This document shows, piece after piece, positions 51,801 through 60,520 of a stretch of 64,000 nucleotides of DNA; the first letter of the stretch is position 1, and each line of letters begins with the position of its first letter. Made by a program: the position numbers and the translations under genes. The DNA lies in NCBI RefSeq assembly GCF_003985125.1, contig NZ_ML133565.1:372001-436000 (forward strand). The letters run 5' to 3'. The stretch comes from Rhizobium phaseoli (GTDB lineage: Bacteria; Pseudomonadota; Alphaproteobacteria; Rhizobiales; Rhizobiaceae). A model generated the notes under the pieces. The model was given only the letters and a program-made list of their open reading frames with translations. It searched no databases and was not told where the DNA came from.

Positions 51801-51939
51801 CCCGATGGCTTACGCCATGATGGGCGGCATTGTCATCGGAACCGCGCTCACGCTTCTGTTCCTGCCGGCGCTCTACGTCGCCTGGTTCAGGATCCCGAGG
51901 GATGAAACTGTTCGGGCCGACGCCGCGGCGGAAGCATGA
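48868..51939 (+). CDS. RND family efflux transporter permease
   Basis: This 1023-residue inner-membrane proton antiporter of the AcrB/MexB superfamily has twelve helices and two large periplasmic loops. The proton-relay acids are present in TM4 (LGLLVDDAMIAVEMM, D403 and D404). In TM10 the usual Lys is replaced by Arg in GILIRNSVILVVQIEH, as in several drug and detergent pumps of the TriC type. The GTG start overlaps the adaptor stop. No outer-membrane channel gene is in the locus, so a TolC encoded elsewhere must serve. Confidence 0.95.
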   Translation: MKSFNLSDWALEHRSLVWYFMIVFILAGAFSYLNLGREEDPNFTIKTMVITAQWPGASAEEVTRQVTDRIEKKLQELESLDYTKSQTVAGQTTVFVELLPTTKARDVASTWLRIRNMIADIKGDFPSGVVGPFFNDRFGDVFGNIYAFTSDGLTQRQLRDLVENARSEVLKVPDVGKVDVIGAQDEAIYLEFSTRQIAALGIDQQSVIQTLQAQNAVTQSGFVDAGPERIALRVSGQFTSEESLRSINLRINDRFFPLTDVATITRGYVDPPSALFRFNGQPAIGLAIGMKQGANLLQFGEALDAEMKQVVADLPIGVDVHRVSDQPAVVDEAVSGFTRALFEAIVIVLVISFISLGLRAGMVVAISIPLVLAITFVVMEYSGISLQRISLGALIIALGLLVDDAMIAVEMMVARLEAGDDLRKAATHVYTSTAFPMLTGTLVTVAGFIPVGLNSSAAGEFTFTLFVVIAVSLVVSWIVAVLFTPLLGVTILPKTMKSHHEKKGRFAAVFSWLLKLAMRWRWATIVLTVGVFALSVGGIGLVQQQFFPNSDRTELVIDWNLPHNSSIAETNRQMAKFEKEMLADNKDIDHWTTYVGQGAPRFILSFDVQTPDVTFGQTIIVTKGLDVRDKVRADLQNYLTKTFPGTDAFVKLLDIGPPVGKPVQYRISGPDIQNVRDISQQFAGVVGAHPLLSNMVLDWNEPSRVVKVDVLQDKARQLGVSSEDIATALNGIVEGSTATQIRDDIYLVNVIGRARASERDSVQTLENLQLSTSNGKVVPLSAVANFRYELEQPTIWRRDRQPTITLKAAVIGSTQPATIVDQLKPKVEEFQKNLPVGYKVEVGGAVESSAEAQGPIAAVAPLMLFTMATILMIQLQSFSRLFLVFAVAPTALIGVVAALLLSNAPMGFVAILGILALIGILIRNSVILVVQIEHLRAEGVAAWQAVIEATEHRMRPIMLTAAAATLALIPISREIFWGPMAYAMMGGIVIGTALTLLFLPALYVAWFRIPRDETVRADAAAEA

Positions 51940-52015
51940 AGACGGGCTTCGACGGCCATCCAATGCAGCCGCCGCGCCGGCGGCTGCATATCTCGGTTTC
52001 CAACGGAGCGGATCG

Positions 52016-53170
52016 ATGAGGGAACGATACTCTCAACGGCTGCCAAAGGCCGGCGCGGCCATGATCGCAGCGATCGGGCTGGCAGTGCTTGCGGGCTGCG
52101 CCACCAGACCATCGCCTGACGTCTTGAAGCCCGTACATCTGAGTGGGCCTGTTCATTCCGAAACAGTTCCGGAGCGGGTGAACGTCCTGACCGCGACCAA
52201 CAGAGCACCCGATAGCGTACGGGGTGGATTTGGCGGCACATGGGCCGCGACCATGACCTACGAGCACTACGCGTTTTCGGTCCCGTCCGGCAGGAAGGAC
52301 ACCGCCATCGTCTACCCGACGGCGAAGCCGGACCCGGAACGGCAATTTGCCGTCGTCGAGCGCAAGCAGTTGGCGAAGGACGCCTTCATGCAGCAGGCGC
52401 TGGGCTCCGTGCAACCCGACGGCACCATCGGCATCTTCGTCCATGGCTACAACTACAGTTACCAGGAGGCGCTTTATCGCACGGCCCAGATCGCTGCGGA
52501 CGCCAAGATACAGGGCGCTCCGATCCTGTTTTCCTGGCCGTCCGCTGCCTCCGTCGCAGGTTATGTCGCCGACCGTGACGCCGCGCTTTCTTCGCGCAGC
52601 GAACTCGATTCCCTCGTCACCTCGCTTTCGGCCTCCGGCAAGGTGAAGCGCGTCATCCTGTTCGGGCATAGCATGGGTGGATTCCTGGTCATGGAAACGG
52701 TGCGGCAGCTCAAGCTGCAGCATCGCGACGATGTCGTCGGCAAGCTGGCCGTGGTTCTCGCCGCCCCCGATATCGACGTCGACGTGTTCCGCTCCCAACT
52801 GACGGATATCGGCCAGATGCCGATGCCGATCTCCCTTCTTGTGTCGAAGGATGATCGGGCGCTCGTGGCTTCGAGCTTCATCGCGGAAGAACGCCCGCGC
52901 GTCGGGCGTCTCGATATCAATGATCCCGTCATCGAGGAGGCCGCCATGAAGGAAAGGCTTCGGGTTATCGACATCACGTCGATCGAAGCAACCGACGGGC
53001 TGGGGCATGATCGCTATGCATCTCTTGCCAAGTTCGGCGCGCAGCTTGCCTCCTTCGAGAGCGGCGGGCGCACGAGCGCCGGCGACGTCGGTGCCTTCGT
53101 CTTCGATGCCGCCGGCGCGGCGGTCGCAAGTCCGTTTCGACTGGCCGGTCGGGTGGCGGCGGCTCAATAG
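52016..53170 (+). CDS. Lipoprotein alpha/beta hydrolase (DUF900-like)
   Basis: This 384-residue protein has lipobox LAGC (Cys at about 26), so it is a membrane-anchored periplasmic protein. The alpha/beta hydrolase core shows GIFVHGYNYSYQEALYRTAQI and nucleophile motif GHSMGGFLVMET with catalytic Ser; VLAAPDIDVDVF supplies a possible acid. The pattern matches the DUF900 family of esterase-like proteins. It lies 76 bases after the RND gene on the same strand and may be co-transcribed. ATG 52016 is chosen because the lipoprotein signal begins there; the open frame extends back to 51830. Confidence 0.87.
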   Translation: MRERYSQRLPKAGAAMIAAIGLAVLAGCATRPSPDVLKPVHLSGPVHSETVPERVNVLTATNRAPDSVRGGFGGTWAATMTYEHYAFSVPSGRKDTAIVYPTAKPDPERQFAVVERKQLAKDAFMQQALGSVQPDGTIGIFVHGYNYSYQEALYRTAQIAADAKIQGAPILFSWPSAASVAGYVADRDAALSSRSELDSLVTSLSASGKVKRVILFGHSMGGFLVMETVRQLKLQHRDDVVGKLAVVLAAPDIDVDVFRSQLTDIGQMPMPISLLVSKDDRALVASSFIAEERPRVGRLDINDPVIEEAAMKERLRVIDITSIEATDGLGHDRYASLAKFGAQLASFESGGRTSAGDVGAFVFDAAGAAVASPFRLAGRVAAAQ

Positions 53171-53211
53171 GCGGCGGCTACAGCATGCCCGCGGCGCGGC
53201 CCCGAGCCATC

Positions 53212-53248
53212 TGTACAATGCGACCATCAACATTGTGTACAATGTGAC
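53212..53248. promoter_or_regulatory. Operator-like repeats before the NCS1 permease
   Basis: TGTACAATGCGAC (53212-53224) and TGTACAATGTGAC (53236-53248) are direct repeats 24 bases apart. The second is the right half of the near-palindrome ACATTGTGTACAATGT (53230-53245). A GntR-type regulator is plausible. Confidence 0.5.
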
Positions 53249-53328
53249 TATTAAATTGTCAGATGCCTAAATGAAGCGCAGACTTCCTCCCGTGGTCGAG
53301 TCGCCACAGGGGATATGGGAGGGCATTC

Positions 53329-54780
53329 ATGAGCATTCGAGATCCGTCTCCCTCGTTGTATAACGAGGACCTTGCACCCGCCGCCGAGCGCAAATGGGGT
53401 GCATTCAGCATTTTCAACGTCTGGACGTCTGACGTCCACAGCCTGTGGGGCTATTATCTGGCGGCGAGCCTGTTTCTGCTGTGCGGCAGCTTCGTCAATT
53501 TCGTCATCGCCATCGGTATCGGTTCCCTGGTCATCTTCATCCTGATGAGTCTGGTCGGCAATGCCGGCGTGCGCACCGGCGTACCATTTCCGGTGCTGGC
53601 CCGTGCCTCCTTCGGCACCTTCGGCGCCAACGTTCCGGCACTGGTCCGCGCGGTGGTCGCCTGCTTCTGGTACGGGGCGCAGACGGCCGCGGCATCCGGT
53701 GCGATCGTTGCCTTGCTGATCAGGAATGAGAGCCTGCTCGCCTTCCATCAGAACAGCCACATGCTCGGCCACTCGACCCTCGAACTGATCTGCTACGTCA
53801 TCGTCTGGGCGCTGCAGCTGCTGATCATTCAGCGGGGTATGGAAACGGTCCGCAAGTTCCAGGATTGGGCCGGCCCGGCCGTGTGGATCATGATGCTGAT
53901 CCTGGCGGTTTATCTGGTTATCAAATCAGGCACTTTCTCATTCGGCGCGGAAATTCCGCGCGACGTGCTGATCGAAAAAACCAAGGATGCCGGCGTGCCG
54001 GGTGAACCGGGCTCGATTGCGGCACTTGCCGCCGTGGCCGCCACCTGGATCACCTATTTTGCCGCGCTCTACCTGAACTTCTGCGATTTCTCTCGTTATG
54101 CGACGAGTGAAAAAGCGCTCAGGAAAGGCAATCTCTGGGGTCTGCCGATCAATCTTCTGGCCTTCTGCCTCGTTGCAGGTGTCACGACCACGGCCGCCTT
54201 TACCGTCTATGGCGAGGTGTTGCTGCATCCGGAAATGATCTCGGCGAAATTCGATAGCTGGTTCCTGGCACTGCTTGCAGCACTGACATTTGCGGTCGCG
54301 ACGCTCGGCATCAACGTCGTGGCCAACTTCGTGTCGCCGGCCTTCGATTTCGCCAATGTCTTCCCGCGCCAGATCAATTTCAAACGCGGGGGATATATCG
54401 CCGCGCTGATCGCCCTCGTACTCTATCCATTCGCTCCCTGGGAGACGGGTGCGGCGCATTTCGTCAACTTCATCGGGTCGACGATGGGGCCGATCTTCGG
54501 CATCATGATGGTGGACTACTATCTCATCCGGAAGAGCCAGCTGAACGTTGAAGCGCTCTACCGCGAGAATGGCGAGTTCCGCTTCCAGAACGGCTGGCAC
54601 GGCAATGCCTTCATCGCATTCGCGGTCGGCGCGCTGTTCTCCTCGATCCTGCCGACCTTCACCTCTATCCTTCCGGATTGGTGGGGCACTTATGGCTGGT
54701 TCTTCGGCGTCGCCATCGGCGGAGCGATCTATTTCGTGCTGAGAATGGGCGCGCGGCGCAATCCGGCATTCGCCGCATGA
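53329..54780 (+). CDS. NCS1-family nucleobase/hydantoin/allantoin permease
   Basis: This 483-residue inner-membrane transporter has twelve predicted helices. NCS1 features are the N-terminal WGAFSIFNVWTSDVHSLWGY, GVPFPVLARASFGTFGANVPAL (substrate-binding helix region) and VDYYLIRKSQLNVEALYRENG near the end. NCS1 members symport cytosine, uracil, allantoin, hydantoins or thiamine with Na+ or H+. No catabolic gene for these lies beside it, so the substrate is open. It is probably a single-gene unit with a terminator at 54791 and an operator-like repeat upstream. Confidence 0.92.
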   Translation: MSIRDPSPSLYNEDLAPAAERKWGAFSIFNVWTSDVHSLWGYYLAASLFLLCGSFVNFVIAIGIGSLVIFILMSLVGNAGVRTGVPFPVLARASFGTFGANVPALVRAVVACFWYGAQTAAASGAIVALLIRNESLLAFHQNSHMLGHSTLELICYVIVWALQLLIIQRGMETVRKFQDWAGPAVWIMMLILAVYLVIKSGTFSFGAEIPRDVLIEKTKDAGVPGEPGSIAALAAVAATWITYFAALYLNFCDFSRYATSEKALRKGNLWGLPINLLAFCLVAGVTTTAAFTVYGEVLLHPEMISAKFDSWFLALLAALTFAVATLGINVVANFVSPAFDFANVFPRQINFKRGGYIAALIALVLYPFAPWETGAAHFVNFIGSTMGPIFGIMMVDYYLIRKSQLNVEALYRENGEFRFQNGWHGNAFIAFAVGALFSSILPTFTSILPDWWGTYGWFFGVAIGGAIYFVLRMGARRNPAFAA

Positions 54781-54790
54781 CCAAATAGAA

Positions 54791-54818
54791 GGCGCCGGGC
54801 AACGGCCGGGCGTCTTTT
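54791..54818 (+). terminator. Terminator after the NCS1 permease
   Basis: GGCGCC (54791-54796) pairs with GGGCGTC-end bases with one internal mismatch and a further 3-bp GGC/GCC stem, then TTTT at 54815-54818. It lies between converging genes. Confidence 0.55.
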
Positions 54819-54844
54819 ACTTCAGAATTCCTGCAGACCTACGT

Positions 54845-56740
54845 TCAGCGGCGCGCGGCAACCGCAGGGATCGCTGCGCGGCCGGTGGGCTGGGCCATGG
54901 TTCTCGCCGTCGAACGAAGGGCGGCGGATTGCCCGGAGGCTGCATCGTCGAGCCTGAACTGGGCGACAAGCTCGCGAAGCTTCTGGGCTTCCTGCGCGAG
55001 CGAGTCCGACGCCGCCGTCGACTGCTGCACCATCGTCGCGTTCTGTTGCGTGGTCTGGTCCATCTGGTTGACCGCGACATTGACTTCACTGAGGCCGATC
55101 GACTGTTCTTTCGCAGACGTGGCAATCGAATCCATGTGCTGGTTGATCTGCGTGATGAAGCCGCCGATGGTCTTCAAGGCCTGACCGGTATCGCGCACCA
55201 GTTTCACACCGCTCTCCACCTCTTTCGAGGAATTCTGGATCAGGCCCTTGATTTCCTTGGCAGCACTCGCCGAGCGCTGTGCGAGTTCGCGCACTTCCTG
55301 GGCGACGACGGCGAAGCCCTTGCCCGCTTCGCCGGCTCGTGCTGCTTCCACGCCGGCGTTCAGCGCCAGAAGGTTGGTTTGGAACGCGATCTCGTCGATG
55401 ACGCTGATGATGTTGGAAATCTGCTGCGACGAGGCCTCGATGCGTTCCATCGCCTCCTCCGCGTGGGAGACGACTTCCGCCGAAATGCCGGCGCTGCGAT
55501 TTGCCTCCGTGGCTACCGCACGCGTTTCTTCGGTCCGTTTGCTGGAGTTCGACACGTTGGCAGTGATCTGTTCCAGCGCGGCGGCTGTCTCTTCGAGCGA
55601 GGCCGCCTGCTGCTCTGTGCGCTTGGAGAGATCGCTCGCGCCGGAGGAGATCTCCCGCGTGCCTTCGTCGATCGTGCCGATGCTCTCGGAAATCGCTTTC
55701 AGCGTCGCACTCAGTTGCGTCACCGACTGGTTGAAGTCGTGGCGCAGCACCTCGAAATCGGGTGCGAAGGCCTCATTGAGCTGGAAGGCGAGGTCGCCCG
55801 CGGCGAGGCGCTTCAAACCGGCGGCAAGACCCGAGGTCGCAATACGCAGCCGCTCCGAAGCGTCTTCTTCCGCCTGCTTTTGGGCGGCAACGCGATCGGC
55901 CTCCGCTTTGTTGCGGTTTTCTTCGGCTTCCAGCGCCAGCCGCTTGTTCGTGATCGCCGCTTGGCGGAAGATCTCTACTGCCGCAGCCATCGAGCCGACC
56001 TCATCGGCGCGGTCGGCAAAGGGAATTTCCGAGCCGGTGTCCCCTTCGGCCAGGCGCCGCATCGCGACGGTGATGCCGGTGATCGGGTTGGCGATACTCT
56101 TCAGCACGAAGGCGACGGCGCCGAGAACGAGCAATCCCGCAAATCCGATCGCGGCAAGCAGGTAGAATTCGATCGAGGCGAAGGTTTCCTTGCTGAGGTC
56201 GGCCGCCTTGTTGCTGCCGCTGACATCCAGTTCGACGAGGCTCGTCGTTGCCTCCTTCAGCTTGTCCGAGTAGGTGCGCATCCCTGCGCCAAGGTATTGC
56301 CCGGCTTCCTCGGTCTTGTTGGCGCGCGAAAGGGCGAGCAATTGCGAGCTGCTGGCGATGTAGCCTTCAACGCTCTCCTTGATTGTCTTGATCAACTCGC
56401 GCTCGTGGTCGGACGAGGCAAGCGGAATGTAGGCGTCCACCGATTTGCGAATGGCATTCTCGGCAACGGCAATCGCCTCTTCGCGTGTCTTCTTCTCCGC
56501 CTCGCTCTGCGCGATGACGTGATCGCGGTAGGCGAGGCGCAAATTCGTCATGTTGAGATTGATTGCCTGCGAGGCCCGCACGCTCGGCAGCCATCGGGTC
56601 GCGATTTCCTCGGTGGAGCCGTTGGTATTTCGAAGACCGTCGACGGCGAGATAAGCGACAAGACCGAAAAGGAGGGCTATGCCGCCGAAGATCAACAGCA
56701 AACTCGATTTTATGTTTGGACGACGCATTAAAGTCCCCAT
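54845..56740 (-). CDS. Methyl-accepting chemotaxis protein (4HB_MCP type)
   Basis: This 631-residue chemoreceptor has TM1 at about 13-34 (SLLLIFGGIALLFGLVAYLA), a four-helix-bundle periplasmic domain (about 35-190) and TM2 at about 193-213. HAMP follows (NPITGITVAMRRLAEGD), and a second HAMP-like segment (LAAGLKRLAAGDLAFQ) precedes the MA domain, with tip blocks [15 protein letters not shown] and [16 protein letters not shown]. The C-terminus ends AVAARR, with no CheR pentapeptide. ATG 56740 has GGGAG upstream. The ligand is unknown. Confidence 0.93.
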   Translation of the reverse strand: MGTLMRRPNIKSSLLLIFGGIALLFGLVAYLAVDGLRNTNGSTEEIATRWLPSVRASQAINLNMTNLRLAYRDHVIAQSEAEKKTREEAIAVAENAIRKSVDAYIPLASSDHERELIKTIKESVEGYIASSSQLLALSRANKTEEAGQYLGAGMRTYSDKLKEATTSLVELDVSGSNKAADLSKETFASIEFYLLAAIGFAGLLVLGAVAFVLKSIANPITGITVAMRRLAEGDTGSEIPFADRADEVGSMAAAVEIFRQAAITNKRLALEAEENRNKAEADRVAAQKQAEEDASERLRIATSGLAAGLKRLAAGDLAFQLNEAFAPDFEVLRHDFNQSVTQLSATLKAISESIGTIDEGTREISSGASDLSKRTEQQAASLEETAAALEQITANVSNSSKRTEETRAVATEANRSAGISAEVVSHAEEAMERIEASSQQISNIISVIDEIAFQTNLLALNAGVEAARAGEAGKGFAVVAQEVRELAQRSASAAKEIKGLIQNSSKEVESGVKLVRDTGQALKTIGGFITQINQHMDSIATSAKEQSIGLSEVNVAVNQMDQTTQQNATMVQQSTAASDSLAQEAQKLRELVAQFRLDDAASGQSAALRSTARTMAQPTGRAAIPAVAARR

Positions 56741-56928
56741 CGAACGCTCCCGCCGTCACACCGGCGTGATGAGATCCCTTTGTAGCAAAAAAAATTTAAC
56801 GATGTGTTCCGGGAGGGAACAAGGCCGTTTACTAGTTTTGCGGGAACCTGCCGCCCCTTGCGTGCTCATGATCACGTTCAGACGGGAAAATGCCTATCGA
56901 TGGGCGTCAGAGTTGATAGGAGCCAGTC

Positions 56929-57639
56929 ATGATGAAGCGCATATTTTCAGTCGTTCTAGCATTGATCCTTCCGGTGCAGTCAGCCGTTTCTCAAGCCCCC
57001 GATGAGGCGCAAGCCCGCAAAACGCGGTCTATCGCCCAGCTTCAGTCGGAAGGTGTGCCGACCATCGATCATCTGCCGACCATCGAGACGGAGAGCGACA
57101 GCACCCGCCGCGATACGAAGGCTGTCGCTCAGCGCGCCATCGCGCTTGTAATCGTTGCCGTGAAAGGCGAGACCGGCGACCACGCCATGGGCCAGACCCT
57201 CATCCGGCAGTTCGACGCGGCACGTTTCTTCACTCCGAAAGAACGGGCATTCATGGACGACCCCAATCCGTCGGAGCAGGACCGGGTGAATTTCGCCTGG
57301 CGCTACGAAGGCGTTCACGTCCTGTTATGGGCGCTCGGGATTGCGCCGGAGCTCGAACGTCCCGATCATATTTGCGACGTACCGTCCATCGCGAACACGC
57401 TCAGGGAGCTGGGGACGGACGGGCTGATGCGTCGCGCCAAGCTGCGCCCGCAAAAGGAGCTGCTCGACGCCGCCGACCTGATCTACCGCTATGATTGGGC
57501 TGCCGTGAACGCCCGGCTGAAGGGCGAGGAACCGCCCGCCGGATTGGACAAGGGTGTCGTTTACGAACGCCACTATGCCCTCAACTGGCTGATCGGCTAC
57601 CTGGATCAGGACTGGGACGATATCTCCACGGACACATGA
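56929..57639 (+). CDS. DUF4272 domain-containing secreted protein
   Basis: This 236-residue protein has a signal peptide ending near SAVSQAPDE (about residue 22). The DUF4272 region begins QARKTRSIAQLQSEGVPTIDHLP and includes FAWRYEGVHVLLWALGIAPEL and the C-terminal ERHYALNWLIGYLDQDWDDI, all typical of the family, whose function is unknown. Two adjacent ATGs (56929, 56932) can start it. An inverted repeat CCTATC/GATAGG (56893-56898, 56915-56920) overlaps the ribosome site. Confidence 0.85.
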   Translation: MMKRIFSVVLALILPVQSAVSQAPDEAQARKTRSIAQLQSEGVPTIDHLPTIETESDSTRRDTKAVAQRAIALVIVAVKGETGDHAMGQTLIRQFDAARFFTPKERAFMDDPNPSEQDRVNFAWRYEGVHVLLWALGIAPELERPDHICDVPSIANTLRELGTDGLMRRAKLRPQKELLDAADLIYRYDWAAVNARLKGEEPPAGLDKGVVYERHYALNWLIGYLDQDWDDISTDT

Positions 57640-57698
57640 TGCTTCCTGCGTCCAATCGGCTTCCACCAAGGCGGATGCATGTTTGGTGAAATGGCATT

Positions 57699-58817
57699 AT
57701 GATCGCTAGGTCGCGGATCGGCGAGGAGGTCGGCCACGGCGGGGTTATTCCTGGAGAGGGAGGACGGCAGGACTTGGAACAGTTGAAGGATCCGGACAGT
57801 GTTTCGCCGCAGGCCGGCAGCGGCTCTGCGTCGCCGCGGCATGAGCGACGGGGCGTGGTGGCGGCGGCCGTATACCAGCAGGGGCAGCGCATTCGCGACA
57901 TCAGGATAGAAGAAGCCGGCGAATGGCGCAGCCGGGAGAACGCCATCGTCTGGATCGGCCTGCATGAGCCGGATGAAGTGCTGTTGCACCAGGTGCAGGC
58001 CGAGTTCAATCTCCATCCACTGGCGATCGAGGACGCGGCGCAGCCCCATCAGCGGCCGAAGTTGGAGATTTACGGGGACGCGATGTTCATCGTCGCCCGC
58101 ACCGCCCATATGAAGGATGGCGAGATCATCTTCGGCGAAACGCATCTGTTCGTCGGCCGCGGCTATGTCGTCTCCGTGCGCCACGGCGAGTCCTCTTCCT
58201 ACCTGACGGTGCGGCAGCGATGCGAGGCGACGCCGACTGCGCTTGCCCACGGCGAGAACTATATTCTCTATTCCATCCTCGATTTCATTGTCGACAACTA
58301 CATGCCGGTCATCGAGGTCGTGCAGGAGGAGGTCGAGAAGCTCGAGGATCTGGTGCTGCGCGAACAGCTGGGAAAGTCCGACATCGAACGGCTTTACCTC
58401 CTGCGCCGCAAGCTCTTGCGGCTGCGAAACGCCGTGGTGCCGCTGGTGGACGTCTGCCGGCGATACGAGCACATCGACCTTCCCGGCATGGATCCGACGC
58501 TGCAGTCGCTGTTTCGCGATGTGACCGATCACGTTCGCCGGGTTCAGGAAGATATCGACGCGCTGCGCGAGGTCCTCGCCTTCGCTTTCGAGGCCAGCGT
58601 GATGATCGGCCAGACGGAGCAGACGGCGATTGCCCGCAAACTCGCCGCCTGGGCGGCAATCCTCGCCGTTCCCACGGCGATCGCCGGCATTTACGGGATG
58701 AATTTCAGCGACATGCCGGAACTGAAATTTCAGTATGGTTATTTCGTCGTGCTCGGCGTCATCGCTTTCCTCTGTCTGTGCCTCTTCGGCTTCTTCCGAC
58801 GGAGGAAATGGCTCTGA
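57699..58817 (+). CDS. CorA-family divalent cation transporter
   Basis: This 372-residue protein is related to the magnesium and cobalt transporter CorA, with a large cytoplasmic helical funnel and two C-terminal helices. The GMN signature is at YGMNFSDMPELKFQYGYF, between the helices AWAAILAVPTAIAGI and FVVLGVIAFLCLCLFGFF, and the basic tail FRRRKWL ends the protein. The first 50 residues are unlike the family, so the true start may be later, for example TTG 57774 behind GGGAGGAC; ATG 57699 is kept provisionally. It lies downstream of DUF4272 without obvious coupling. Confidence 0.88.
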   Translation: MIARSRIGEEVGHGGVIPGEGGRQDLEQLKDPDSVSPQAGSGSASPRHERRGVVAAAVYQQGQRIRDIRIEEAGEWRSRENAIVWIGLHEPDEVLLHQVQAEFNLHPLAIEDAAQPHQRPKLEIYGDAMFIVARTAHMKDGEIIFGETHLFVGRGYVVSVRHGESSSYLTVRQRCEATPTALAHGENYILYSILDFIVDNYMPVIEVVQEEVEKLEDLVLREQLGKSDIERLYLLRRKLLRLRNAVVPLVDVCRRYEHIDLPGMDPTLQSLFRDVTDHVRRVQEDIDALREVLAFAFEASVMIGQTEQTAIARKLAAWAAILAVPTAIAGIYGMNFSDMPELKFQYGYFVVLGVIAFLCLCLFGFFRRRKWL

Positions 58818-58820
58818 TTG

Positions 58821-59615
58821 TCAGCGCAGGGCCTCCAGCAGCCGTTCCCGATGGCTGGAGATATAGTCGATGTCGCCGAGATAAAGCCGGGCGTCTCCGT
58901 TATCGATGTCCTCGGCGAATGTCCCGTCTCCGGCTGCTGCGCTTGCCAGCATGAAATCCACGAGCGCCCGAAGTCGCCGGCAGATCATTTCGGGAAGCTG
59001 GAGTCGCTCTTCCGCCGTTGCCCCATAAGCCGTGCAGAAGATGTCCGCCCGGCGCAACTGGTCGTCGAGACCGAACGCCACGGCGGGATTGGCCGGATCG
59101 GACAAGGGGGCCCAGCGATAGACCGCATAAGCGAGGTCCCACAGGCGCGGGGCAGGATGGGCGGTGTCGAAATCGATGATCCCGACCGCCGCATCATCCG
59201 CCGCGGCAACGTTGTAAGGCGCAAAATCGCCGTGGCATATGATCTCGCGCGGCTCTTGCGGCGCCAGCATCCATGTCTGAGCCTCGGCGTCTTTCTCCAG
59301 AAATCCTTGCGAAGCCGAATGAAAATCGCCGAGAAGCCTTGCGGCCGAAACCAGCATGCGCTCGGAACCGACGAAGCGATCGCCGAGGTCTTCGCAAACG
59401 CGCCCGGCGACGTAGCTCACGACCTCCTGGTTGTGGTCGGTGATGCCGATCGGTTTGGGCGCTCCGGCAAAGCCTCGGCTCCTGAGATGGTGCAAGAACC
59501 GATGCACCGTCGGCGTCCATGTGCCGGATGGTCTGATGACGGTCTCGCCGTCGCGCCAGATCTGCCCGGTTCGTCCGCCCTCCAACGGTTTCAAATTATC
59601 GCCTCGAGCATTCAT
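58821..59615 (-). CDS. Aminoglycoside phosphotransferase-like (APH) kinase family protein
   Basis: This 264-residue protein has the kinase fold of APH/choline kinases. The catalytic loop ICHGDFAPYNV (HxDxxxxN) and the metal-binding IIDFDTAHPAPRLWDLAY are intact. The N-lobe has GGRTGQIWRDGETVIRP as nucleotide loop and strand. The members phosphorylate small hydroxyl compounds (antibiotics, homoserine, sugars), so the substrate cannot be named. Its start overlaps the stop of the upstream MBL-fold gene by four bases, so the two are translationally coupled. Confidence 0.88.
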   Translation of the reverse strand: MNARGDNLKPLEGGRTGQIWRDGETVIRPSGTWTPTVHRFLHHLRSRGFAGAPKPIGITDHNQEVVSYVAGRVCEDLGDRFVGSERMLVSAARLLGDFHSASQGFLEKDAEAQTWMLAPQEPREIICHGDFAPYNVAAADDAAVGIIDFDTAHPAPRLWDLAYAVYRWAPLSDPANPAVAFGLDDQLRRADIFCTAYGATAEERLQLPEMICRRLRALVDFMLASAAAGDGTFAEDIDNGDARLYLGDIDYISSHRERLLEALR

Positions 59616-60493
59616 GCGGATTTCAACGTTTCGAGATGGGCCTGAACCGTGGCGCCAAGATTGGTCTCGTGGCAGTTCCGGTAGAAGGCCAGCGTGTCCA
59701 AAGGCATTCCCTCGGGAATGGCGACGAAGTCTTCAAGCCGAAAGCCGTTCAAACTCCCGAGCTGTCCGTTCCTCAGCCGGTCTTCCTCCAAAGCGCCGAC
59801 GCTATCGGCCAAGGCTTCGAAATAGGCGAGATTGGCATCCACGATCGAAGGAGAAGACGTCCTGCCATGTGCCGGAATGACCAGCCTAGCATTGAGATCG
59901 CGTATCCGCTGGAGCGAGGAACGGATCAGCTGGAGATCAGCGGCGCTTCTGCTCCAGACCTCGGGGATCGGATATTCCACCGCGTCGACGGCGAGGCAGA
60001 TGCGCAGCTCGGGGATCCAGACGGCGATATGGTCGGGCGTATGCCCCGGCGTATGAATGAGCTCCAGCGTCAGATCGCCGCCGTTAAGGGTCATTGAGCC
60101 GGAGAAGGTGATGTCGGGACCGATGATCTCGACATCGCCAAACCGCGAATCCTCGCCCACCTTGTTTATCAGGACCTGCTTAGTCGCGGGATCGCGCAGA
60201 CGGTCGAGTGCTGTGGCATGCGCGATGATGGGAGCGCGCCCGGCAACAGCGGCATTGCCCCAGAAATGATCCCAATCCATGTGCGAATTGACGACGATCA
60301 GCGGACCAGCCCCGGCCCTTTCCTCAAGAAGATCCAGAGCCGTCCGGCAAAGCTCGGACGTGCCGAGCGTATCGATGAGGACGTTGAACCTCTCGGTCCT
60401 GACAAATACGGCATCGACTTCGTCTCCGGCGCAGACGATCACGATCCGCTCGTCGAGTTCGGGATGGGAGTGCAACTCCACCGCTGGATTCAT
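59612..60493 (-). CDS. Metallo-beta-lactamase-fold hydrolase
   Basis: This 293-residue protein has the zinc signature HMDWDH (HxxxDH type) in VVNSHMDWDHFWGN, a further ligand in HTPGHTPDHIAVW and a late His in LVIPAHGRTSS. Such enzymes hydrolyse thioesters, lactones or phosphoesters. Family members of this size with no signal peptide are cytoplasmic. ATG 60493 has GGAG at good spacing. It is coupled to the APH-like kinase downstream, and the two may act on the same small molecule. Confidence 0.9.
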   Translation of the reverse strand: MNPAVELHSHPELDERIVIVCAGDEVDAVFVRTERFNVLIDTLGTSELCRTALDLLEERAGAGPLIVVNSHMDWDHFWGNAAVAGRAPIIAHATALDRLRDPATKQVLINKVGEDSRFGDVEIIGPDITFSGSMTLNGGDLTLELIHTPGHTPDHIAVWIPELRICLAVDAVEYPIPEVWSRSAADLQLIRSSLQRIRDLNARLVIPAHGRTSSPSIVDANLAYFEALADSVGALEEDRLRNGQLGSLNGFRLEDFVAIPEGMPLDTLAFYRNCHETNLGATVQAHLETLKSA

Positions 60494-60520
60494 GTCTTGG
60501 GCTCCTGAAGCGCGTCGATA

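Noticed and set aside
54929..56731. 600-codon plus-strand frame opposite the second chemoreceptor
   Set aside because: The minus frame contains the invariant chemoreceptor tip; the plus frame is a shadow.
56893..56920. CCTATC/GATAGG inverted repeat at the DUF4272 ribosome site, considered as a riboswitch or thermometer
   Set aside because: Only 6 bp with a 16-base loop and no further structure; expected by chance at this frequency.
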